Source: Primula veris (taxonomy: Eukaryota; Streptophyta; Magnoliopsida; Ericales; Primulaceae). Taken from it: a stretch of DNA of 64,000 bases. The notes beneath the pieces were generated by a model. It did not search any database and was not told the DNA's origin. It saw only the letters and a list, made by a program, of their open reading frames with translations. A program made the position numbers and the translations under genes. The DNA is taken from NCBI GenBank assembly GCA_963682055.1, contig OY821745.1:22937342-23001341 (forward strand), in the 5' to 3' direction. Of this stretch, positions 57,417 through 64,000 are shown piece by piece. Each line of letters begins with the position of its first letter. The first letter of the stretch is position 1.

Positions 57417-57422
57417 TTTATA
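57417..57422 (-). promoter_or_regulatory. TATA box of antisense gene g
   Basis: CTTATAAAAGGGG on the minus strand, about 55 bp before the ATG; very like the box of gene h. Confidence 0.65.
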
Positions 57423-57668
57423 AGAAGAAACAAGGAGCAGATCAAAGGTCATCTCGAATAAATACAACCTCTTGAACTTCCCAAGAGCATTTACGGCGAA
57501 TTAACCACAGTTCCAAATCCAATTAAAGTCATCCAAAAAGACATCAAGAAGATAAACAGACAAGAACAAGGAAAGGGAAATATTTTATTAATTTCAAAAA
57601 CTTCGATTACAACTGAAGAGAAGACTCCTCATTCAAGAGAAATTACGACAGAAATTACAAAAGACTAA

Positions 57669-57989
57669 TTATTTCGAGGAAGAGCCTTCTTCATCGTCAT
57701 CCGAACTCGGGTTAGACCGAGCATGCAGCTCCTTGAAGGCAAGCTTATAGGCCCTTTTTGCTGCCTTCTGCTTGGCCAGATTAGCCTCAAGCTTCCTTAT
57801 ATGCTCGTAAGCCCAATCCCGATCGGCCATCGTCACATGATGATCAGAATCCATGTCAGACAGCCTTTTCTTGTAGACTGAAACCTTGGCCACGAGTTTC
57901 TTATTCGCGGTACGAGATTTCTTGATTTCCGTTTCTAAATATGAAATATAATTAAAGGAGCTCTCACCAGTAGAACCTGAAGAAGCCAT
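57669..57989 (-). CDS. Small antisense gene h of copy B, 106-aa coiled coil
   Basis: MASSGSTGESS start, coiled coil over about residues 14-80 (SYLETEIKKSRTANKKLVAK), the KRAYKLAFKELHARS block shared with gene g, and an acidic Ser-rich end. A TATA box (58049-58044, CTTATAAAGGGG) lies about 60 bp upstream. It is the gene closest to the 3' LTR. Function unknown. Confidence 0.68.
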   Translation of the reverse strand: MASSGSTGESSFNYISYLETEIKKSRTANKKLVAKVSVYKKRLSDMDSDHHVTMADRDWAYEHIRKLEANLAKQKAAKRAYKLAFKELHARSNPSSDDDEEGSSSK

Positions 57990-58043
57990 TATGTCACGAG
58001 CAAATTAGTAGTAAAATGCCTAAGTATGGAGGGAGCACACCCC

Positions 58044-58049
58044 TTTATA
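58044..58049 (-). promoter_or_regulatory. TATA box of antisense gene h
   Basis: CTTATAAAGGGG on the minus strand, about 60 bp before the ATG at 57989. Confidence 0.65.
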
Positions 58050-58211
58050 AGATTTTTCCTCGAAGAAAGATATTAGGATAGGAAACATTAAATGTGCCCC
58101 CCTGGGAACCGTCATAAGTCTATTGCGTTTCTCGATGAAGCATTGGGAAGGACAAGACCGAAGTAACGTTATCGACAAACCAAACATGACTCCCCCGACA
58201 TGGAAACCACG

Positions 58212-58232
58212 CCGAGGAAGTCAGGGAGCACT
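58212..58232 (+). other. Probable polypurine tract of copy B
   Basis: The purine-rich stretch GAGGAAGTCAGGGAGCA ends 2 bp before the 3' LTR. It is interrupted by pyrimidines, so the exact priming site is uncertain. Confidence 0.5.
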
Positions 58233-58800
58233 TGATAGAACATAAAAATTAGACCCGAATATTTTATTTGGGTAATAATCAACCCACCTTATAAATGGGT
58301 ATCCAATGCTTAAATGGGTCGTCCCATACTTTTTATAGGAATTGAGGTTTTACTATTAAAAGCCCAAGCCCAATCAAAGGGGGACCCATGTCTGAAAAAT
58401 CCCTGGGATGAAGACATTTGTCAATATCCTAGAAGGCGCAGTTGCCTATAAATAGCCAACTACCCCTCCTAGAAAATGACCAGAAAATCTATCCAAAAAA
58501 TATAGAGAGAAGTTAAGAAAAGAGAGAAACTAACCAAAGCATATCACTTCGAGAAATAAACCGAGAAAAGACAGCCGAGCACCGAATAAAAGGGGAGAAA
58601 GATCAAGACGAGAGATTAAATAGTCATATCGAGCACAATTGTAAAACCGAAATACTAATCCGAGCAAATGTAATAGTCCGAACAAGGACAATAATCCGAG
58701 CAATAATAAAGATCAGGAAGTGTCCTTTATTCACGGTTGATTTACCATTATATCATTGTTGAAAAGCCTAACGCGACCGACCAAAATTATGGCTTTATCA
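58233..58800 (+). repeat. 3' LTR of copy B (568 bp)
   Basis: Same ends and length as the 5' LTR, TATA box TATAAATA at 58447-58454, followed directly by the CATAC target duplication. Confidence 0.96.
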
Positions 58801-58865
58801 CATACTCTACCTCTATTATATTACCAAAAACATACCCCCAAAACTTAAATTACCAAAAACATACA

Positions 58866-59176
58866 TATATATACTTATTATTTTTCTAATTAATTATAAT
58901 CTAACTTAAATCTAATCGCTCTCTTTCTCTCTCTCTCTAATCTAACCGCACCTCTCTCCCTCTCTCTCTTTAATCCCACATGTCTCTCTCTAACACGCGC
59001 TAAAAATGTCTAAAAGGATTGTTGAATTATCAGGAGGATCGATGTCACTAATAGACGAAGAAAACGAAGAAACAACTCCTCTAACTTCTTTTATTCTGTC
59101 ACCAAATCGGGTAATTTTTTTTTTTAACTTTATCAGTTTATCTGGTTTTTATTAGCAAAATTATGTGTGTTTGGGA
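58866..59176 (+). repeat. Left arm of a 0.3-kb inverted repeat in the larger MULE
   Basis: This segment matches, in reverse complement, about 61418-61090. It includes the CT-rich leader, the first exon of the MULE's second gene (59006-59110, plus strand, 35 codons starting MSKRIVE) and the start of its intron. The arm faces the right copy, so the two first exons point toward each other. Confidence 0.8.
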
Positions 59177-61274
59177 CAATTACTGTATAAAGTCATTAAT
59201 CTTGAGACATCATGTACCGCATTCTCTTCTTCACTTTTTAATGCTGAATCCAAGGCGGTTTTGATATCGGTCATTGATAACGTGGGTTTAGAGTTTAAAA
59301 ACCACCTTTTATAAAAAGGTTTTGATTTTTCTTTCATCCTTATAAGGATCACCGGTAACTGGCCATCATTTATTCCAAAAACCTTCTTTAAATCGTCCGC
59401 TTTAAAGGCAAATGACTTGTTCCCTATGACGAATTTTTCTGTTTTTTGTCAAAAGTAGACAGAATAGCTTTCAAGGTCATGTCATCCTTTCTCGCATGAT
59501 TAATGTCAAATAGCTTTTCATACGCAACATGGACCAGATTATAAAAAGGACAATATTTTTCAATGGTTTTTAGATGGTTTTCTGTTAAATTCATAGCTGA
59601 TATCGAACTAATTAAGTTGACCATGTTTGAACGATTGGTTTTTAAGTACTTTTGGGTTTGAAGCGGAGAAGATGGTTGGGATAAAGATTTCCTTTTGGGT
59701 CGAGGACAATCTGCTTGAGTAGATGTTTTTCTAGCTGCATATTTAGTTTTTCGAACTTTTACAGATCTTTTAGGTTCTTTTTTTGGCTCTGGTTGTGTAT
59801 TAGCTTTTCTTTTTTGAAGTGGATCATTAAGATATTTTGTTCGTCGTTCCTGGTTCATAAAAAAAAAATTATTAGAATGAGGGTATGAACTTAGAAAATT
59901 AGTGTATGAATTCCACACAAAAAAAAGGATATGAACTTTTCTAATTAGGGTATGAAATATGCTTTTAGGATATCAACTCTGTTAATCTGGATATGAACTC
60001 TAAAATTGGCTAATAACAACTATATAAATCTTTGAATAAGGGTATCAACTATAAAAATAAGGATATGAACTTATTAAATGAGTGTATGAACTTTTAAATA
60101 TAGGCTACGAAAATCTTTCAAGTAAGGTCTGTCAACTAATGTCTACCAAGTGTATGAAGTTTTATAATTAGGGTATGAAGTTTATCAAATTAGGGATATG
60201 AACTTTTAAATATAGGCTAGGAAAATCTTTCAAGTAAAGTCTGTCAACTAATGTCTACCAAGTGTATACAGTTTTATAATTAGAGTATGAAGTTTATCAA
60301 ATTAGTGATATGAACTTTTCTAATTAGGGTATGACATCTGCTTTTAGGGTATCAACTCTCTTAATCTGGATATAAACTCTAAAATTGGCTAATAACAACT
60401 AAAATTCACTAATAACAACTATATAAATCTTTAAATAAGGGTATCAACTTTAAAAATAAGGATATGAACTTTATCAAATTAGGGTATACCATCTGTTTTT
60501 AGGGTATCAACTCTGTTAATTAGGATTTGAACTCTGAAATTGGCTAATAATTACTGTATAAATCAATTCAATTGAAAAATTGAAAAAGTGAAAAACCCAC
60601 TAACTTTTAAATTTAGGCTAGGAAAATCTTTCAAGTAAGGTCTGTCAACTAATGTCTACCAAGTGTATAAAGTTTTATAATTATGGTATGAAGTTTATCA
60701 AATTAGGGATATGAAGTTTTCTAATTAGGGTATGACATATGCTTTTAGGGTATCAACTCTCTTAATCTGGATATGAACTCTAAAATTGGATAATAACAAC
60801 TAAAATTCGCTAATAACAACTATATAAATCTTTAAATAAGGGTATCAACTTTAAAAATAAGGATATGAACTTTATCAAATTAGGGTATGACATGTTTTTA
60901 GGATATCAATTCTGTTAATTAGGATATGAACTCTGAAATTGGCTAATAATTACTGTATAAATCAATTCAATTGAAAAAGTGAAAAACCCACTAACTTTTA
61001 AATTTAGGCTAGGAAAATCTTTTAATACACTAATCCCAAACACACATAATTTTGCTAATAAAAAACTAGATAAACTGATAGAGTTAAAAAAAATTACTAA
61101 TCTCAAGCACACGTAATTTTGCTAATAAAAAATCAGATAACTGATAAAGTTAAAAAAAAAAAAAATTACCCGATTTGGTGACAGAATAAAAGAAGTTAGA
61201 GGAGTGTCTTCTTCGTTTTCTTCGTCTATTAGTGACATCGATCCTTCTGGTAAATCAACAATCTTTTTAGTCAT
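59161..61274 (-). pseudogene. Second MULE gene: two exons, truncated and frameshifted
   Basis: Exon 1 is 61274-61170 (35 codons, MTKKIVD...) ending CGG|GTAATT; exon 2 starts at 59849 after ACCAG. Exon 2 opens with a Lys/Arg/Pro-rich region (KRKANTQPEPKKEPKRS) and continues with a domain containing FVIGNKSFAFKADD and GINDGQLPVI, similar in style to the DUF1985-like part of plant MULE/Ulp1-associated proteins. A frameshift near 59430 and truncation at 59161, where the inverted copy of the gene's 5' end begins, make it non-functional. Whether a Ulp1 protease domain once followed cannot be seen. Confidence 0.55.
59940..61020. repeat. About 400-bp tandem repeat filling the intron
   Basis: The segment starting AACTTTTAAAT(A/T)TAGGCTAGG recurs at about 60196, 60602 and 60992, with further partial copies from 59940. 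Each unit is itself made of short TATGAACT/TATCAACT motifs. Related motifs recur at 61430-61840 and 63040-63310. Confidence 0.75.
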
Positions 61275-61418
61275 TTTTAGCGCGTGTTAGAGAGAAACAG
61301 GTGGGATTAAAGAGAGAGAGGGAGAGAGGTGCGGTTAGATTAGAAAGAGAGAGAGAGAAAGAGAGCGATTAGATTTAGGTTAGATTATAATTAATTAGAA
61401 AAATAATAAGTATATATA
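61090..61418 (-). repeat. Right arm of the MULE inverted repeat
   Basis: Reverse complement of 58866-59176, holding exon 1 of the second MULE gene. The intron side carries an extra duplicated block (61034-61100). Confidence 0.8.
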
Positions 61419-61429
61419 GATATGAACTC

Positions 61430-61845
61430 AACAATTAGTGTGTCAAGTTGTAGGATTTTGTGGATTTCATACTTTACTATAAGTTCATATCCTATTTTGT
61501 TGATTTGATACCCTAATTATTAAATTTCATACAGTAATTGTCATAAGTTTCAGACATTAGTTTGAGACCTTACTTTAAAGACTTTCCTAGCCTATATTTA
61601 AAAGTTCATACACTCATTTAATAAGTTCATATCCTTATTTTTATAATGTATACCCTTATTCTATGATTTATACAATTGCTATTAGCCAATTTTAGAGTTC
61701 ATATCCAGATTAACAAAGTTGATACCCTAAAAGCATATGTCATACCCTAATTAGAAAAGTTCATATCTTTTTTGTGTGGAATTCATACCCTAATTTTTTA
61801 AGTTCATACCCTAATTTTTTAAGTTAATACACTAATTTGGACAGT
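61430..61845. other. AT-rich spacer between the two MULE genes
   Basis: Made of TTCATACCCTAATT / TTCATATCC-type short motifs like those of the intron repeat; no gene. Confidence 0.5.
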
Positions 61846-62988
61846 CTACAAAAATAAAAATATGAAAAAGAAAAAGAAAAAGAAAAAATTACCCTGATTT
61901 TCATTCTTCCTAGTAGCACAAAATAAGGTTCCCAAATACTTTCCAGATAGATGTGTTCCATCAATAAACAACATTGGCCTTATGTAGGCGAATCCATGAA
62001 TGCATACTCCAAAAGCAACAAATATACGCTGAAACTTGTTGGTTGTTTCATCTACTTCTAAAGTAATACGACTATCAGGATTCTGTGCCAAAGCAACTGC
62101 AATGTACCATCTTAAATCATTATAGGATCTGTCAACATCACCAAAAACTTTTTCACTAGCAACCGACAATGCCCTATAAGCCTTCATGTATGTGGTTTTA
62201 AAACCATATTGACCTTTCATATGATCAACAACGTCAGCAGGCCTTAACGTCTATTTCTCTCTAACTTTATCGTTAATCAAATTAGCAATAATCTTTGATG
62301 GTAAATTCATTCCTTTTTCAGTCACAATTTCTAAATCACACTCATGAACATTGTTCCATTTGCGTATTACAAAAGTTTTTGTTGAAGACTCAATCGATGC
62401 CGTTATTGACTAACCACAGTTAAACTTTTCATCTCCTCTTGTACCCTTCCCCAAACAGACCCCCTTGACTGCTTTTTTATGATTTGTAACAAGCTTGTAA
62501 TCATACCCAAGTTCGACACAATACTTCTTCAAAACTGTCCTGAACTCATTAATACCACCATGAAACTTTTGCCCAATACCCTTCAGATAATTTGACCAAT
62601 GATGACTCATCATAACCTTTTTGCTTGGATCAAAATAATCTGAACAAGTTATCTGTGGCATCTCAACACAAGTCTCAGACGTATAACAAATTAATAATCC
62701 ATGAACAGTAGAACGGCTAGCCACTAGAACATCAACAACTGGCAACGAAAACGTGTAGACTAGCCCAAACAAACAAGCAATGTCTGCTTCATTATGTAAA
62801 TGACAGTTTTCGTAACGAGGTATGGTGTACAGTAAGTCAAGATCGTTAATATTGAGATGATGCCATATCTCAAAAACCTTTCCAATTATATCAGTATATG
62901 TAGAACCAACCCCTATACTAATACCAGCCGTTGAGGGAGCAGTCAATGTGTTTGAACTGAGCTTGAACATCATAAAAATAGAATCCAT
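61846..62988 (-). pseudogene. MuDR-type MULE transposase, N-terminal part
   Basis: A single frame from MDSIFMMFK (62988) is broken by two in-frame stops (62412-62410 and about 62250). Order of regions: ubiquitin-like N-terminal module (SYTLP-like YTIPRYENCHLHNEADI), the MuDR DNA-binding region (NCG*SITAS and VIRKWNN), then the start of the MULE transposase domain (YGFKTTYMKAYRA, LFIDGTHLSGKYLGTL) with the first catalytic Asp. Coding stops at NENQ|GG followed by GTAATT, which could be a splice donor, but no downstream exon with the remaining catalytic residues is present. It cannot be an active transposase. Confidence 0.8.
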
Positions 62989-63798
62989 CTAACAAAAAAA
63001 TATCAAAATATCAAAAAAATGTACATGGAATGTCAATTAGCCAATTTTAGAGTTTATATCTAGATTAGCAGAGTTAATACCCTAAAAACATATGTCATAT
63101 CCTAATTAAAAAAGTCCATATACTTATTTTGTTGATTTTGTAACCTATTATAAGTTCACATCCTTATTTTTGTATATCGTTCCCTAATTATAAAAATTCA
63201 TACCCTATCCATAAAAAACAGAGAATGACCTAGAAATAAAGGTATCAAACATAAAAAACAGAGAATGACCTAGAATAATAAGGGTATGAACAATCTGAAT
63301 CCAATTATATAAAAAAAAGCCTCAATTACGCTTCAACAACAATAAAAAAACCCTAATTAGTTATAGGTCATTCAATTCAACTCAATTCCAGTCAACGAGT
63401 TAAATAAATTCAATTGAAAAAGTGAAAATGAATGAAAAATGGGTTTGAAATTTCTACTTTATTGTTGCTATCTCTCTCTAAAAGTATAGCGTGACACTGG
63501 AATAAAAGTGATGATGATGATAGTGATGTGCTTTCACAATGAGGGTGAGGAAGATAGATATTGGGTTGAGAGAGAGGAGAGATGAGATAGATGGACTGGT
63601 TAAACTGCTTCTCTGGAAAGAAGAGAGAAACAGTGTAACAATAGAAGAGAGAGAAAGATAAAATAAAAAAAGCACACGTCAGTAGTAGGTAAGTTTTTGA
63701 TAGTTAAAGTTGTAAGGGAATGTTTTTGATAGTTAAAGTTGTAAGGGTATGTTTTTGGTAATTTATTTTCAAAAGTATTATGTTTTGTTAATTTATCC
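62989..63798. other. 5' leader and terminal region of the larger MULE
   Basis: No gene. It carries CT/GA-rich leader sequence (63480-63660), then repeats of GTTTTTGATAGTTAAAGTTG leading to the terminal inverted sequence at about 63750-63798. Confidence 0.55.
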
Positions 63799-64000
63799 TA
63801 GAAGGAATAAATTACTAAATCAATTATATACACAAAATTGAGAATAAATATATCCAATTAAAATATTAATTTAAAACTCTCAAATCTAGTTGTCTAAATC
63901 ATCGCAAAAACCTCATGAGTCATGGGTTCATATAAATCAAGCGGATTCATTTTTACTATCCTAATTTTTTTTGTTAGTCTACCCTAGTTTTTTTGGGCTA

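Larger units (their letters stand above)
43128..58800 (+). mobile_element. Tat-clade (Retand-like) retrotransposon, copy B, complete LTR to LTR (15,673 bp)
   Basis: 5' LTR 43128-43695 and 3' LTR 58233-58800, both 568 bp, differ at about eight positions by eye. The target duplication CATAC is at 43123-43127 and 58801-58805. Layout: PBS, gag-PR (broken), integrase (RT and both RNase H domains deleted), tandem array, then eight genes on the opposite strand. LTR divergence near 1.4% suggests insertion within roughly the last million years at common plant rates. It cannot make its own RT. Confidence 0.96.
43107..63798 (-). mobile_element. Larger MULE (about 5 kb), interrupted by Tat copy B and internally rearranged
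   Basis: The left terminal region (GGGCAATTAACGAAAACATA, 43107-43127, continuing at 58806) and the inverted right region (GGATAAATTAACAAAACATA, ending about 63798) align, and both go on to TTACCAAAAACATACCC. Copy B sits between 43127 and 58806. The interior carries a broken MuDR-type transposase and a second broken gene, both on the minus strand. I found no clean target duplication, so the outer borders are approximate. Confidence 0.7.

Noticed and set aside
63799..64000. Target-site duplication of the larger MULE at its right end
   Set aside because: The 9 bp after 63798 do not match the 9 bp before 43107, so the ends remain approximate.

Overview
This is nuclear DNA from a flowering plant, probably a eudicot. 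The evidence is a multi-exon HD-Zip II homeodomain gene of the HAT22/HAT9 type, Ty3/gypsy elements of the Tat and Athila types, Ty1/copia remnants, Mutator-like (MULE) elements, Stowaway-type MITEs and very AT-rich intergenic DNA. I cannot name the species. The only ordinary host gene I can support is the HD-Zip II gene (37051-40678, minus strand, four exons). Almost everything else is transposable-element DNA, much of it nested.

Layout. 1-12848: copy A of a large Tat-clade (Retand-like) retrotransposon on the minus strand, cut by the left window edge. It has one 568-bp LTR, a PBS, gag-PR-RT-RNaseH-archaeal-type RNaseH-integrase, a tandem repeat array, and then antisense genes. 12849-17999: an Athila-like gypsy remnant (plus strand) into whose RT region copy A inserted. 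18000-23682: two decayed copia elements plus an inserted LTR-like segment. 23690-36600: AT-rich DNA with a small MULE (9-bp target duplication, about 95-bp TIRs, one internal ORF), several MITEs, LINE-like tails and a copia solo LTR with a perfect 5-bp target duplication. 37051-40678: the HD-Zip II gene. 43128-58800: copy B of the same Tat family, complete from LTR to LTR (568-bp LTRs, about 98.6% identical by eye, CATAC target duplication), inserted in the terminal region of a second, larger MULE (43107-63798). That MULE carries a broken transposase and a broken second gene with an inverted duplicate of its first exon.

The most interesting system is the antisense half of the Tat family. In copy B about 9 kb between integrase and the 3' LTR carries eight ORFs, all opposite to gag-pol. 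One is a four-exon gene of about 680 aa with a domain resembling the 'putative gypsy-type transposon' family (Transposase_28). Its GT-AG introns and exon lengths (906 and 522 nt) are the same in both copies. Two more genes follow it (190 and 212 aa, same length in both copies). Five small coiled-coil genes (97-159 aa) lie upstream, each with a TATA-like box about 50-105 bp before its ATG. Antisense ORFs are known in Retand-type elements; a cluster of eight with separate promoters and spliced structure goes beyond what I know to be described.

Neither copy looks autonomous. Copy A has two in-frame stops in gag-pol, has lost the start codon of the spliced antisense gene, and lacks two small antisense genes through a 1.2-kb deletion between 11-bp repeats. 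Copy B has lost about 2 kb covering RT and both RNase H domains, has two gag-PR stops and one frameshift, and has a stop in the last exon of the spliced antisense gene. Its near-identical LTRs suggest recent mobilisation, possibly in trans. All coordinates and identities are by-eye readings; domain names are family knowledge applied to visible motifs, and no searches were run.
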